Shown here: piece by piece, positions 53,819 to 63,908 of the stretch
Numbering within the stretch: position 1 is the first letter of the stretch
Layout of the letters: every line of letters starts with the position of its first letter
Made by a program: the position numbers and the translations under genes
The notes under the pieces: generated by a model
Told to the model about the DNA's origin: nothing
What the model saw: the letters and a program-made list of their open reading frames with translations, nothing else
The model's database searches: none
NCBI RefSeq assembly: GCF_030271835.1
Contig: NZ_CP127389.1
Span: forward strand, 3,446,001-3,510,000
DNA: 64,000 nt
Direction: 5' to 3'
DNA from: Proteus appendicitidis
GTDB lineage: Bacteria > Pseudomonadota > Gammaproteobacteria > Enterobacterales > Enterobacteriaceae

Positions 53819-53844
53819 AAAAGGCACATTATTGCGCCCTTTTG
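53819..53844 (-). terminator. Weak terminator of the glycosyltransferase gene
   Basis: On the minus strand AAGGGCGCA and TGTGCCTT pair with one bulged G around ATAA, followed by TTTTTATTTTC. Confidence 0.5.
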
Positions 53845-53847
53845 TGA

Positions 53848-54837
53848 TCATGAATTTAATATTCTTTTTAATTTAAAATAGCGTCGTCCTAAACGCCAAC
53901 GCAATCTTAGATCTTTCGCATTTTTCCAGATCAGCGCCCATATCCCTCTATCAAAAAATTCTTTAATGATTTGTTTTTTAATTTCAATAGATTGAATAGC
54001 AACAATTGAGTGAATAATTCCTAAACCTTCTTTTGCGATTTGCCAATAACACGCATTAATATTTTGAGCCACTTTCTTATGTTTTTGATTAATAGCATCA
54101 AGCATTTCTAATATTTTCATGTAATTATGAATTGTTCTAACATGAATACTGTCATTAGGTGTGGCATGAGAAACCGATGCAGAATGAATTAAGTAATCGT
54201 AATAGCGTTCATCGATATATTTAACCCGCTGCGCTGTTAATAACACTTCAGTTGTCCACGGAATATCTTGATGGTGTAAACCCGGCTCAAAATAATAACC
54301 ATGAGCAAGTAAAAATTCACGACGATAAATATTTAACCAAGTCACATGTAAGAATTTTTTAGAGTTTAATGCCGTTTCTAACCATTGTGGCCCCGTTAAA
54401 ATTCCCGTTGTTTGCAAGCGGTTAGATGGAAATATAGGTCGTGAAGGGCGTCCATCTGTATAAACATAATTACCATTACAGGTTAAAATATCCAAATTAT
54501 CATCTTTAGCCACATTAAGCATTCTGTCATACATATTAGGATGAATTACATCATCAATATCAGGAAAAACAATATATTGACCTTTTGAAATATTAAATCC
54601 TATATTACGAGCAACAGATACACCTTGGTTTTCCTGATCAATAATAGTGACTTGAGGAAATCTTTCTGCCCATTCTTGTAATATTTTAAGTGAATTATCT
54701 CTAGAGCCATCATTAACTAAAATAAGTTCCCAATTCTTTAATTTGATAGATTGTAATCCATTGAAAAATTGAGATAAAAATTTCTCACCATTATAAATGG
54801 CGACGACGATACTCAGTTGAGGTATAGAAGAAGACAT
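53848..54837 (-). CDS. Family 2 glycosyltransferase
   Basis: The 329-residue protein has the GT-A fold of family GT2: VVAIYNGEKFL at residue 11, LVNDGSRDNS near 40, and the metal/nucleotide-sugar motif FPDIDDVIHP near 92. The C-terminal 60 residues are basic and hydrophobic, suitable for peripheral membrane binding. It would transfer a sugar from a nucleotide donor, perhaps to lipopolysaccharide core or a capsule. It lies alone, so the acceptor is unknown. It is transcribed with the same polarity as hyf and ynt but has its own flanking non-coding DNA. Confidence 0.82.
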   Translation of the reverse strand: MSSSIPQLSIVVAIYNGEKFLSQFFNGLQSIKLKNWELILVNDGSRDNSLKILQEWAERFPQVTIIDQENQGVSVARNIGFNISKGQYIVFPDIDDVIHPNMYDRMLNVAKDDNLDILTCNGNYVYTDGRPSRPIFPSNRLQTTGILTGPQWLETALNSKKFLHVTWLNIYRREFLLAHGYYFEPGLHHQDIPWTTEVLLTAQRVKYIDERYYDYLIHSASVSHATPNDSIHVRTIHNYMKILEMLDAINQKHKKVAQNINACYWQIAKEGLGIIHSIVAIQSIEIKKQIIKEFFDRGIWALIWKNAKDLRLRWRLGRRYFKLKRILNS

Positions 54838-55200
54838 AACCCACCTTTTATATTCTTAGCTAAGAAAAGAATTTCCCCCTAAATAGTTAGTATTAAAAAC
54901 AAGCAACGTAGTCACTCACAGAGTTAATTACTCTTAATTCATTCTTAATGAAAACTTAATTTTTAACTAACTAAAGGTGAAAATGATATTTAATGAAGAT
55001 AAGTATAATTAACTTCTTTTTATCTCTTATGAAGAAAGGGTTAAGGTGGTTTGTTTTTTAAAAGAAATAACTAAAGGGAAAATTAAGGTTAACATGAAGA
55101 ATAAATGTTATTAGCAGGCGCTCAACTTATCAATGCGTAATATAAGTTACAAAAAACACTTTTTTTATCATTAATGACACTTATATCACTCATTAAACGA
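54838..55200. other. Intergenic region between hyf operon and glycosyltransferase
   Basis: About 360 AT-rich bp hold the glycosyltransferase promoter. No gene or repeat is seen. Confidence 0.4.
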
Positions 55201-55228
55201 AAAACATCCGCAAAGCGGATGTTTTAGT
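55201..55228 (-). terminator. Terminator of the hyf operon
   Basis: AAAACATCCGC (55201-55211) and GCGGATGTTTT (55215-55225) form a perfect 11-bp stem with an AAA loop. It lies 44 bp past the hycI stop. Confidence 0.86.
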
Positions 55229-55268
55229 TTTTATTTAAATTAATAATCAGTGGATACTTGTTGTACTT

Positions 55269-55772
55269 TTATTCTTCAATATCATCTTCTTCATCGCAGA
55301 CTTCAAGTGCTGGAAAGTAATCAACTCGCCAAGACTTGATCCCTTGATACACTTCATCAACGGCATTTTTTACCGCTTCGGTCATTGGATAATAAAAACC
55401 GACGAGATCGGGTTGTATCCCTAAGAAAGTAATATCTGGAATATCATCTTTTAATTGATCGATAAGAAAATTCAGCGGCATATTATGAGTGCTCATAATA
55501 AACATTTCCGCTATGTAGTCAGGATCTATCACCCTAATTTCACCAGGGTTTAAACCAATATCTGCAGCATCAACAATAACAACACATTGAGGTTGTAACT
55601 CTCTTACTTGATAAGAGACATTTTCAGGCGCGCTTCCCCCGTTGATAACAATCCATCCATCAATGGGATTTGCTTCCATTAACTCAGCAAGCAGAGGACC
55701 TGCACCATCGTCACCCATCATGCTGTTGCCGACCGTTAATACCACTTTAGGTGCTGTCATTGCTTTACTCAT
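55269..55772 (-). CDS. hycI: Hydrogenase maturation protease HycI
   Basis: HycI removes the C-terminal peptide from the NiFe large subunit after nickel insertion. The 167-residue protein aligns with E. coli HycI: LTVGNSMMGDDGAGPLLAELM, the nickel-sensing Asp in IVDAADIGLNPGEI, and STHNMPLNFLIDQLKDDI with the histidine. Relative to E. coli there is an acidic C-terminal tail (CDEEDDIEE). Start at ATG 55772 overlaps hycH by 4 bp; MTAPKV 12 nt further is an alternative. It is in the same operon as its substrate HyfG. Confidence 0.94.
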   Translation of the reverse strand: MSKAMTAPKVVLTVGNSMMGDDGAGPLLAELMEANPIDGWIVINGGSAPENVSYQVRELQPQCVVIVDAADIGLNPGEIRVIDPDYIAEMFIMSTHNMPLNFLIDQLKDDIPDITFLGIQPDLVGFYYPMTEAVKNAVDEVYQGIKSWRVDYFPALEVCDEEDDIEE

Positions 55773-56179
55773 GGTTTTCTCTTCACAATCAAATAAATAG
55801 CCGGTTCTGCGTGGATCTCACCCAGTAATTTAATCAGCGTTTGACTCCACTCACTAAAAATAGGATCGTCACTTTTAATAATAGGATCAAATGCTAACGC
55901 TAATAAGTGAGTATGCTCAGAGTTAATATTAATTTCACCGAACGTCAGCAACCCTTGCATTTTGCGTTTGGCTTCCCCTTCAGGCAATAAATCAATCCAT
56001 GCTTTATATTTTTCTAAAGGACAAACTAGCTCTGTTTTTAGACAATCAATCATACCGACGTGGTGACCAATCGCGAGCGAATAGTACATCACCTGTTGCG
56101 CTTGCTCAGGAATATCATCATCGCTATCAACAAACTTTTGTCTCAATGACCAAAAGTAAACGTTAGCATCATCAGGCAT
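55769..56179 (-). CDS. HycH/HyfJ family hydrogenase assembly protein
   Basis: The 136-residue protein matches the HycH family: [38 protein letters not shown] at the start and AIYLIVKRK at the end. HycH is required for maturation of hydrogenase 3, and HyfJ is the hydrogenase 4 counterpart; sequence alone does not decide between them here. It overlaps hyfI by 8 bp. Confidence 0.9.
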   Translation of the reverse strand: MPDDANVYFWSLRQKFVDSDDDIPEQAQQVMYYSLAIGHHVGMIDCLKTELVCPLEKYKAWIDLLPEGEAKRKMQGLLTFGEININSEHTHLLALAFDPIIKSDDPIFSEWSQTLIKLLGEIHAEPAIYLIVKRKP

Positions 56180-56954
56180 AAATGCCCCCTTGGCTTAATG
56201 AATAAACAAGGCGTTTTACAATCTCAGATAAACGAGGATCATTCGCTTGTCGTAGCCATTCATCTACACGTCCACTAACTTCCTGAATAGTAGCGCCCTC
56301 TAATAAGGTGAGGAAATGATCGCTGATTTGTCTTCCCTGATAATAGCCAGCAAGACGACGAGCTTCACGCTCAATCATCACTCGAGCATCTAAAGGAATA
56401 GAAGGCAGAATTAGAGAGGCTTTTTCATTCTCTACTTCAATGTGCGATTCGCCTTTTAATTTCTGGTCTAACAAGCCCAGCGCAACAGCAAATCCATAAA
56501 TCGTCGCTGCTGGTGTTGGAGGACAACCTGGGATCCACACATCAATAGGAACGATAGATTCACTGCCACCCCATACACAATAGAGATCGTGGAAAATACC
56601 GCCACCACAGCCACAAGCACCATAAGAGATACAGATTTTTGGATCTGGCGCTGATTCATAAGCACGCAATGCAGGAACACGCATCTGGCGCGTTACTGCG
56701 CCAGTGAATAATAAAATATCAGCGTGACGAGGCGAAGCCACCACTTTGATACCAAAACGTTCAGCATCAAAAACCGGTGTAATTGCGGAGAAAATTTCAA
56801 TCTCACAACCATTACAACCACCACAGTCAACACGATAAACATAAGCTGAACGCTGAATATCTTTCAACAATGTCTGTTTTAGCTTTTTAGCCTGTTCATC
56901 AAGGGTGATAGGTTGGCTAACATGATGATTAATGGGAATTTCTGGAAAACTCAT
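56172..56954 (-). CDS. hyfI: Hydrogenase small subunit HyfI (HycG-like)
   Basis: This NiFe small subunit carries one [4Fe-4S] cluster that passes electrons to HyfG. Cluster ligands are seen in [13 protein letters not shown] (near residue 44), [10 protein letters not shown], and [11 protein letters not shown]. The 260 residues match HyfI of E. coli. Overlaps of 4 bp with hyfH and 8 bp with the HycH gene show tight translational coupling. Confidence 0.93.
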   Translation of the reverse strand: MSFPEIPINHHVSQPITLDEQAKKLKQTLLKDIQRSAYVYRVDCGGCNGCEIEIFSAITPVFDAERFGIKVVASPRHADILLFTGAVTRQMRVPALRAYESAPDPKICISYGACGCGGGIFHDLYCVWGGSESIVPIDVWIPGCPPTPAATIYGFAVALGLLDQKLKGESHIEVENEKASLILPSIPLDARVMIEREARRLAGYYQGRQISDHFLTLLEGATIQEVSGRVDEWLRQANDPRLSEIVKRLVYSLSQGGIYA

Positions 56955-57505
56955 TTTATTGTACTCCCAATTTCGCCCACACTAATATTTTCACGACCAT
57001 CAGATAACAAGTTATGTTTACGCTTACATTCAGGGCAAGTTTCAAATTGTGGGCGCATCGCTTCTACGGTTTGCTCATCCCAGCCTGATTGCACTAATAG
57101 TTCCATCGCATATTCAACTGATTTTCTAGGCGTAAAGGGTTGATGGCATTCACGGCAATTCAATAACTTAAAAGTTCCTTTGATATAAAGATCTGACTTT
57201 TTAGTTACTGCCGTTTCAAACATATCGGATAAAACAATCGCTCTTGTTGGGCAAACTTCTTCACAACGACCACAATAAATACAGCGACCAATGAATAATT
57301 GCCAATGACGCTCGCCTGTTTCCAAATTCGTTTCCATCGTTAACGCATTAGCAGGACATGCTGAGGTGCAAGCACCACAGACAATGCATTGCTGTGCATC
57401 ATATTCAGGCTTTCCTCTGAAACCATCAGGTAAATCCAGAGGTTTAAACGGATATTTGGTCGTTGCTTCGCCTGTTTTGATTATGGTTTTAAACAATTTT
57501 AACAT
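56951..57505 (-). CDS. hyfH: Hydrogenase 4 iron-sulfur subunit HyfH (HycF-like)
   Basis: The 184-residue ferredoxin-type subunit carries two [4Fe-4S] clusters, [14 protein letters not shown] (near residue 38) and [16 protein letters not shown] (near 74). A third cysteine set near the C-terminus (CRECHQPF and [10 protein letters not shown]) suggests a zinc site. It links the electron path to HyfI. Starts 11 bp after hyfG. Confidence 0.93.
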   Translation of the reverse strand: MLKLFKTIIKTGEATTKYPFKPLDLPDGFRGKPEYDAQQCIVCGACTSACPANALTMETNLETGERHWQLFIGRCIYCGRCEEVCPTRAIVLSDMFETAVTKKSDLYIKGTFKLLNCRECHQPFTPRKSVEYAMELLVQSGWDEQTVEAMRPQFETCPECKRKHNLLSDGRENISVGEIGSTIK

Positions 57506-57516
57506 CGTTCATTCCC

Positions 57517-59250
57517 TCACTTGAGCGGCGAATTTTTACGTTCGATGCTGTAACGTTCAATTTCTTTGTAAGAAACTGTTTTAGATTTACGTTTTTTCAC
57601 ATCGACGAGCGTTACCCTGTCAGTACAGGAATAACAAGGGTCAAGACTACCGATAATTAACGGCGCATCAGAGACGGTATTTCCTTGCAACATATAACGT
57701 AATACTGGCCAGTTAGCATAAGTTGCAGCACGGCAACGCCAGCGGAATAATTTTTGGTTATCACCCAACATACTCCAGTGAACATCTTCACCGCGTGGTG
57801 CTTCAGTAAAGCCCAGCGCAAATTTATATGGCTGATAAGTAAAGCCTTCGGTTAATAATGGACCTTCTGGCAAGTTATCTAAGGCATATTCAATCATTGC
57901 CATTGAATCCAAGACTTCTTTAATACGTACCATCACACGGGAGAATACGTCGCCACCTTCATAACTAAAAAGCGTCAGTGGAAGATTGCCATAATCTGCA
58001 AACGGGTGGTCAAAACGCACATCACGCTTAAAGCCACTCGCTCTTATCATTGGACCTACCGGGCTAAAATCACGAGCCACTTTCTTATCTAAGATACCAA
58101 CACCGACAGTACGTTGTTCCATATTCGGCGTTGATAGCAATATATCCACTAATTCAGTGACTTCTTTACGCATTTCTCTAACAAGTTGGATAGTCTTCAG
58201 ACGCTGATCTTTTAAAATATCGCGGCGAATACCCCCAATTAAGTTCAAGCCATACGTTTTACGCGCACCAGTGAGCATTTCTGCAATTTGCATTGATTTT
58301 TCACGAATACGGAAAAATTGCATAAAGCCAGTATCAAAGCCTGTAAAGTGACTGGCTAAACCAATGTTTAATAAATGGCTATGAAGACGTTCAACTTCTA
58401 ATAGGATAGAACGAATAGTATGCGCACGACGTGGCACTTCAATGCCTAACGCATTTTCAACAGAAGTGACATACGCCACGCTGTGAGTAAAACCACAGAT
58501 ACCACACACGCGGTCTGATAAGAAGGTCACTTCGTTATAACCCATACGGGTTTCAGCCAGTTTTTCCATACCACGGTGAACATAGAACATGCGGTAATCG
58601 GCATCGACAATGTTTTCACCGTCTACGAATAAGCGAAAGTGTCCCGGTTCATCAGAGGTAATGTGCATAGGGCCAATTGGCACAACACGCGCATCTTGCT
58701 TACCTTCGTTCACGAAAGGATAAGTTTCGACTTCAGTTGCTGGTGCTGGACGTTGGCGATAATCCATCGCATCTTTACGCAGTGGATACATCTCTTCAGG
58801 CCAGTCATCGGGAAGCACTAAACGACGTTCATCAGGTAAACCAACCGGGATAAGACCATACATATCACGAATTTCACGCTCACCCCACACGGCTGCTGGG
58901 ACACGCGGAGTCACTGACGGGAACTCTAAAGTAATTGGGCTAACATGCGCTTTTACAACAACCCAGCATTTTTCACCCTCTTCCATTGATAATGCGTAAT
59001 AAACAGCATAGTCCCCGTTTAAACTACGTTCGTCGTTACCGAATAAAACAGGTAACCAACCGCCTAAGCCGTAATACAGGTATTCCACCACTTCAGGGAG
59101 TGATTCCGTTTTTACTGTTATCGTCAATTGATCAGCGGTTTGTCGCTCTTCATCAAGAACTGCTGATGGGAATTTTTCACGAACCTTGGCAACGTAATCT
59201 CCGCCTAGTTCTTTTCCCTCTTTTCTACTGACATAATTTTGGTAGCTCAC
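57517..59250 (-). CDS. hyfG: NiFe-hydrogenase large subunit HyfG
   Basis: HyfG holds the Ni-Fe active site. The 577-residue precursor has an N-terminal 30-kDa NuoC-like domain (1-180), then the L1 motif DRVCGICGFTH (near residue 248) and the L2 motif LDPCYSCTDR (near 540). The four active-site cysteines are present. After the arginine of L2, the 32-residue C-terminal peptide VTLVDVKKRK...NSPLK matches the HycE tail cleaved by HycI. Its first residue is Val in place of Met at the E. coli cut site. Confidence 0.95.
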   Translation of the reverse strand: MSYQNYVSRKEGKELGGDYVAKVREKFPSAVLDEERQTADQLTITVKTESLPEVVEYLYYGLGGWLPVLFGNDERSLNGDYAVYYALSMEEGEKCWVVVKAHVSPITLEFPSVTPRVPAAVWGEREIRDMYGLIPVGLPDERRLVLPDDWPEEMYPLRKDAMDYRQRPAPATEVETYPFVNEGKQDARVVPIGPMHITSDEPGHFRLFVDGENIVDADYRMFYVHRGMEKLAETRMGYNEVTFLSDRVCGICGFTHSVAYVTSVENALGIEVPRRAHTIRSILLEVERLHSHLLNIGLASHFTGFDTGFMQFFRIREKSMQIAEMLTGARKTYGLNLIGGIRRDILKDQRLKTIQLVREMRKEVTELVDILLSTPNMEQRTVGVGILDKKVARDFSPVGPMIRASGFKRDVRFDHPFADYGNLPLTLFSYEGGDVFSRVMVRIKEVLDSMAMIEYALDNLPEGPLLTEGFTYQPYKFALGFTEAPRGEDVHWSMLGDNQKLFRWRCRAATYANWPVLRYMLQGNTVSDAPLIIGSLDPCYSCTDRVTLVDVKKRKSKTVSYKEIERYSIERKNSPLK

Positions 59251-59251
59251 G

Positions 59252-60820
59252 TTACATCTCCTGAACCGATGTGGATGGATTGTTGATTAAAGCCGCTGGC
59301 CATGCATAAGTAGGTGACTCACTTTTATCAATATTCATCACGATATTAGCGGCATTTTCTAACAGCTCGCTGACAGGTTTAGGAATGTGAGTTCCCATTA
59401 ACAGCATAAGTGCAATCAGAATGACCATTGGTAATGTGGTTAAAATTCCCAGTTCACCTTTAGCAACAACATCAGGTTTTGGACCAAAGACAGTTTTAGC
59501 CACCATACGAACTAAACCACCTAACACTACGGTCAATAACAATAATAATAGGATAGTTAGCCCAATGTGCTGAGAAGCTAAACCTGCCACAACAATCATA
59601 AATTCACTAATAAAGACGTTGAAAGGAGGCATACCGCCTAACGCTAAAGCGCCACCAGCAAAAAGAGCGGCACTTAATGGCATCACTTTAAACATGCCTT
59701 TCACAACATTTAAATCACGAGTACCGTATTTCAATAACACGTTACCGGAGCCACAGAACAACAGTGCTTTCGCTAAACTGTGGTTTAAGGTGTGGAATAA
59801 AGCGGCCAAAATACCAATTGGTCCGCCAATCCCTAATGCGACGGCAATTAATCCCATGTTTTCCACACTGGAATACGCTAAAAGACGTTTCATATCGCGC
59901 TGAATAAGAATAAAGAACGCCGCGATAGCAACAGAGAGGAAGCCAAAGATTAACAGTAAGTTACGTGTAAATTCAGTACCAATTGCCGCATCAATAATGA
60001 TGTAGTAACGAATGATAATTAACAGCGCACAATTCAGTAAAACTGCTGATAACAGCGCACTGACAGGGCTTGGTGCTTCACTGTGTGCGTCTGGTAACCA
60101 TGCGTGCATTGGGAATAACCCCGTTTTGGTACCGAAACCGATTAAAATAAAGACAAAAGCTAAATGCATCAGTGTTGGGTCTAACTGGTCTGTATATTTC
60201 AACACTTCAGTCCAGAAGATAGCCTGATCTGGATCAGGCATAAAGCTTGCGGCATTGGCATAAACCAAAATAGTTCCGAAAAGACCAAATGCCACACCCA
60301 CACTACAAATAATGATGTACTTCCACGCAGCTTCCAAAGAAGAACGTTGACCATAAATTCCAACTAAGAATGCAGAACTTAGGGTTGTTGCTTCAATGGC
60401 TGCCCACATTAAGATCAAGTTATTACTCGTAATTGCTAATAACATGGTGAATAAAAACAGGTGGAAGAAACCATAATAATTACACAAAGTGCGTACTGAA
60501 ATTTCGCCCTCATCCACTTCGTGATTCATATAGCCAATAGAATAAAGTCCTGTTAAAAAGCCGATAATACCTAAGATGGCGAGGAATAATGCGCCAAGGC
60601 TATCCACATGAACCCAATTAGCAGCAGCCAATATTTCGCCATGAGACATGACATCTGCCACAGCCCCTAATGCAGCGATTAACAATACGGTGATACCAAT
60701 AGCATGAAGCCCTGTTACAACAGGACGCGCACCCGCTTTTAATAACGGGCTTAGAAACGCCAGTATTGAAAATACCAACGGTGCAAACATTAAAATTGTT
60801 AACATGGTTGTTTGGTTCAT
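59252..60820 (-). CDS. hyfF: Hydrogenase 4 membrane subunit HyfF
   Basis: The 522-residue antiporter-like subunit (E. coli HyfF 526) has about 14 membrane segments and the proton-pump motifs [44 protein letters not shown] and the helix-breaking [19 protein letters not shown]. Its proton-channel lysine and glutamate residues are conserved by eye. HyfF is specific to hydrogenase 4 and absent from Hyc. It ends 1 bp before hyfG. Confidence 0.93.
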   Translation of the reverse strand: MNQTTMLTILMFAPLVFSILAFLSPLLKAGARPVVTGLHAIGITVLLIAALGAVADVMSHGEILAAANWVHVDSLGALFLAILGIIGFLTGLYSIGYMNHEVDEGEISVRTLCNYYGFFHLFLFTMLLAITSNNLILMWAAIEATTLSSAFLVGIYGQRSSLEAAWKYIIICSVGVAFGLFGTILVYANAASFMPDPDQAIFWTEVLKYTDQLDPTLMHLAFVFILIGFGTKTGLFPMHAWLPDAHSEAPSPVSALLSAVLLNCALLIIIRYYIIIDAAIGTEFTRNLLLIFGFLSVAIAAFFILIQRDMKRLLAYSSVENMGLIAVALGIGGPIGILAALFHTLNHSLAKALLFCGSGNVLLKYGTRDLNVVKGMFKVMPLSAALFAGGALALGGMPPFNVFISEFMIVVAGLASQHIGLTILLLLLLTVVLGGLVRMVAKTVFGPKPDVVAKGELGILTTLPMVILIALMLLMGTHIPKPVSELLENAANIVMNIDKSESPTYAWPAALINNPSTSVQEM

Positions 60821-60824
60821 CTCC

Positions 60825-61475
60825 TCACCCCTTCAGCGCGGTCAGTTGATCCACGTTCAGTGTGTTGAGCGTGCGGTAAATCTTACGAGCCAACACTGCC
60901 ATAACGATCACAGCAAAGATGGCGTCTGTGGCGATACCAATTTCGACCAGTTCTGGCGCTCTCCACGCTAATAATGCCAGTGTTAAGTGAGAGCCGTTTT
61001 CCATTAAACAGTAACCAAAAGCTTGTTTTAGGATATTTCGCTGAGTCACGATGCAAAGTAGACCCAACATAAAGTGCCCCAGAGAAACTGCGAGTGCAGG
61101 TTTCAAATCAACAACCATTGGGATTTGAATTGGCTCTACCACAAACCAACTTAAAATGACGATAACAGCAGCCAACAACATTAAAAATGCCGGGCTAATA
61201 ACACTGATATTCGCACTAGGATCGGATAACTTACGGAATGCAAATCCTAAAATAAGTGGCACAAGCAGAACTTTAGTAAAGAAGGCGGTGATCGCCCAAA
61301 GTGTAAGTTGGTGTGCATCTAATGTATTGGCTAAAGTGACGAAAATCATCACTAAAACGAAAGATTGCAATGCATAGAACCAACAGGATGCAATCGGCTT
61401 TTTAGCGCCAATTACCAGCAGCGAGGTGATCATCATTAACCCCGCCAAATTGTTTACGATAAGTGCTCCAGTCAT
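60825..61475 (-). CDS. hyfE: Hydrogenase 4 membrane subunit HyfE
   Basis: The 216-residue protein has about six membrane segments and aligns end to end with E. coli HyfE ([67 protein letters not shown]). It resembles NuoK-like subunits. Found only in hydrogenase 4, it helps distinguish this operon from hyc. It lies 4 bp before hyfF. Confidence 0.93.
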   Translation of the reverse strand: MTGALIVNNLAGLMMITSLLVIGAKKPIASCWFYALQSFVLVMIFVTLANTLDAHQLTLWAITAFFTKVLLVPLILGFAFRKLSDPSANISVISPAFLMLLAAVIVILSWFVVEPIQIPMVVDLKPALAVSLGHFMLGLLCIVTQRNILKQAFGYCLMENGSHLTLALLAWRAPELVEIGIATDAIFAVIVMAVLARKIYRTLNTLNVDQLTALKG

Positions 61476-61487
61476 GATTTATCTCCC

Positions 61488-62930
61488 TTATCCTAGCCAA
61501 GTGACTGCGATAACACTGGATGCAAAAGACATCACAATCAGTATTCCAATCACAATTTGCATTGCCATAGGAACAGGTTGCCCTTGTGCAACTTCTGTAC
61601 TTGGTTTGCCAGGAACAACACGACCAAACCAGTAGATAAACCAAGTGAAGCTAGCAACAGACTCAATCAGTACTAGCACCATAATTGGTGTCATCACCCA
61701 GAAAACACTCGACAGTTCAAAACCTGCGGCAAAAATTGGGAATTTACTAAAGAAGCCATTCATTGGAGGAACCCCAGCAATTGCCAGCGCGGCAACACAG
61801 AAACCCACACCCAATAATGGATATTTATTAATTAACCCTTTTAAGCGCGGCAACATACGAGTACCACAGCTATAACTCAATGCACCGGCAACTAAGAAGA
61901 ACAAGCTTTTCGCGAAGGCATGGTTAAAGATATAAGCAATACCGCCTTCAAACGCTTCGCGCGGCCCAAAGATAGAAATAGATAATGCAAGGAAGATATA
62001 AGAGAGCTGAGTGATGGTTGACCATGCTAATAGGCGTTTCATATCTTTTTGTGGCAAATACATCATAAAGCCATAAATCAACGTGATAACCGCCATGGTA
62101 ATACCCACCCAACCAATAAGGTGAGGAACATCACCATCTGCTGACATAATCGCACGAGCAAAGATATAAACACCGACTTTTACCATTGATGCGGCGTGTA
62201 AGTAAGCACTCACAGGTGTTGGAGCTTCCATCGCATCAGGTAGCCAAGCTTGCAGTGGTAATTGAGCTGATTTACCCCAAGCCGCAAAGAGAATTCCACC
62301 AAACACAATCAGTTTGGTTGGCTCATCTAACGTTGCGATTGCGGTTAATTCAAATGTCCCCGTACTCACAAACAAGGTTGCCGCTGCGAGATAAAGACCG
62401 ATTGAAGCAACGTGAGTGATCAACAACGCTTTCATTGCTGAACGGAGCGATTTGTCAGATTGGTAGTAGCCGATTAATCCCCAAGAACATCCCCCGGTGA
62501 TTTCAAAAAACAGGAGTTGACCTAAAATAGTCGATGAAAGGACTAACCCCGCCATTGCACCAATAAAAATCAGCAAGAAGGCATAATAGCGACGAGTACC
62601 ATCATGTGGATGCTCGCGATTGCCATTGGTCAGATAGCCAGTAGAGTAAAAACTCACCAACAATCCTAAGAACACAACCGCGAAAGCAATCAATGTACTG
62701 ACACGATCAATGGTAAAACCAAAGAGCGCAACATCACCATATTGTACTAGCGTAATTGTGGTATCGACTTTACCTTCAGCGAGGAACTGCCAACCTAAAA
62801 CAACCGTTCCTAATGTGGCTAATAAAGCGAACAGTGTACATAACCACTTCGCCATCCGATTTGGCATTAAGGACGTAATCAACGCCCCCGCAAATGGGAT
62901 GAGTAAGGTCGCAAGAGCTATATTTTCCAT
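61488..62930 (-). CDS. hyfD: Hydrogenase 4 membrane subunit HyfD
   Basis: The 480-residue antiporter-like subunit (E. coli 479) begins MENIALATLLIPFAGA at ATG 62930, as in E. coli MENLALTT; AAGGAG lies 10 nt upstream. It carries EITGGCSWGLIGYYQSD, GKSAQLPLQAWLPDAMEAPTPVSAYLHAASMVKVG and HAFAKSLFFLVAGAL, the Complex-I-like antiporter motifs. The 62939 in-frame start is rejected because its Shine-Dalgarno would be 2 nt away. Confidence 0.93.
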   Translation of the reverse strand: MENIALATLLIPFAGALITSLMPNRMAKWLCTLFALLATLGTVVLGWQFLAEGKVDTTITLVQYGDVALFGFTIDRVSTLIAFAVVFLGLLVSFYSTGYLTNGNREHPHDGTRRYYAFLLIFIGAMAGLVLSSTILGQLLFFEITGGCSWGLIGYYQSDKSLRSAMKALLITHVASIGLYLAAATLFVSTGTFELTAIATLDEPTKLIVFGGILFAAWGKSAQLPLQAWLPDAMEAPTPVSAYLHAASMVKVGVYIFARAIMSADGDVPHLIGWVGITMAVITLIYGFMMYLPQKDMKRLLAWSTITQLSYIFLALSISIFGPREAFEGGIAYIFNHAFAKSLFFLVAGALSYSCGTRMLPRLKGLINKYPLLGVGFCVAALAIAGVPPMNGFFSKFPIFAAGFELSSVFWVMTPIMVLVLIESVASFTWFIYWFGRVVPGKPSTEVAQGQPVPMAMQIVIGILIVMSFASSVIAVTWLG

Positions 62931-62945
62931 TGTAATCATCGCTCC

Positions 62946-63896
62946 TTATAGACCGGTTAAATAGAAAACAAGAGCCAGTGCCGCAACACCGAATCCTAAC
63001 CATGTCACATGGTGAGTCAGTAAGAAGCGACCACGCGCTAAACTGTTTTCAACCAATGACGCTAATACAAACACCACTAACAACTTCACTGCCATTAAAA
63101 CTAGCGCAATGATCAGTGCAATAAAGGTGAATTCTGTTGCTTTACCGAAAGGAATAAATATGGCTAAAAACAGTTCAGCCACTACCACTTGTTTTAAACC
63201 AAGACCCAGTTTCACCATGGCAAAACCAGAGCCTGAATACTCAGTTAATGGACCTTCTTGTAACTCTTGCTCAGCTTCCGCAACGTCGAATGGCATTTTG
63301 CCCATTTCGATAAATGCGGCAAAAGCACAAGCTAATAAGGCTAACAGTGTGGCAGTTGGTGATACCCAACCTTGAGCAAGTGTTGCACTGATGGTGCCGA
63401 CGTTGGTTGAACCCACAATTAACGCCACCACAATCAGTGATAACACTAAAATAGGCTCTACTAACACACCCAGCGTTAATTCACGGCTAGCACCAATACC
63501 TGCAAACGTGCTTCCTGAATCCAGACCAGATAAAGAGAAGAAGAAACGATAAAGTGCAAACAGATAAATCAGTGCGATAAGGTCGGCTGCACCCGCAAAC
63601 AGTGACGTTGCGGTAAAGACAGGCAACGCCATCGCAACCACCAGCATACTTCCCAGTAACACATAAGGCATTACTTGGAAGATCACGCCAGATTGCTCAG
63701 GTGCCACAGATTGACGTTTAAATAACTTAAAGATATCTCGATAATCTTGCAAAATCCCGGGGCCTTGACGCGAATGCATCTTGGCGCGAATTGTGCGCGA
63801 AATACCTGTACATAATGGGGTTATCGCTAACAAAAAGAGTGCTTGTATTAGTGCGAATATGCCCATCATTAACGTAGGTGCTTCTTGGAAAGTCAT
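62946..63896 (-). CDS. hyfC: Hydrogenase 4 membrane subunit HyfC
   Basis: The 316-residue subunit (E. coli 315) is NuoH-like with about eight membrane segments. GISRTIRAKMHSRQGPGILQDYRDIFKLFKRQ near residue 32 and MGKMPFDVAEAEQELQEGPLTEYSG near 200 are the quinone-chamber loops of this family. In FHL-type complexes no quinone is reduced. The ATG has GGAGAGGGACTT upstream, and the gap from hyfB is 12 bp. Confidence 0.94.
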   Translation of the reverse strand: MTFQEAPTLMMGIFALIQALFLLAITPLCTGISRTIRAKMHSRQGPGILQDYRDIFKLFKRQSVAPEQSGVIFQVMPYVLLGSMLVVAMALPVFTATSLFAGAADLIALIYLFALYRFFFSLSGLDSGSTFAGIGASRELTLGVLVEPILVLSLIVVALIVGSTNVGTISATLAQGWVSPTATLLALLACAFAAFIEMGKMPFDVAEAEQELQEGPLTEYSGSGFAMVKLGLGLKQVVVAELFLAIFIPFGKATEFTFIALIIALVLMAVKLLVVFVLASLVENSLARGRFLLTHHVTWLGFGVAALALVFYLTGL

Positions 63897-63908
63897 AAGT
63901 CCCTCTCC

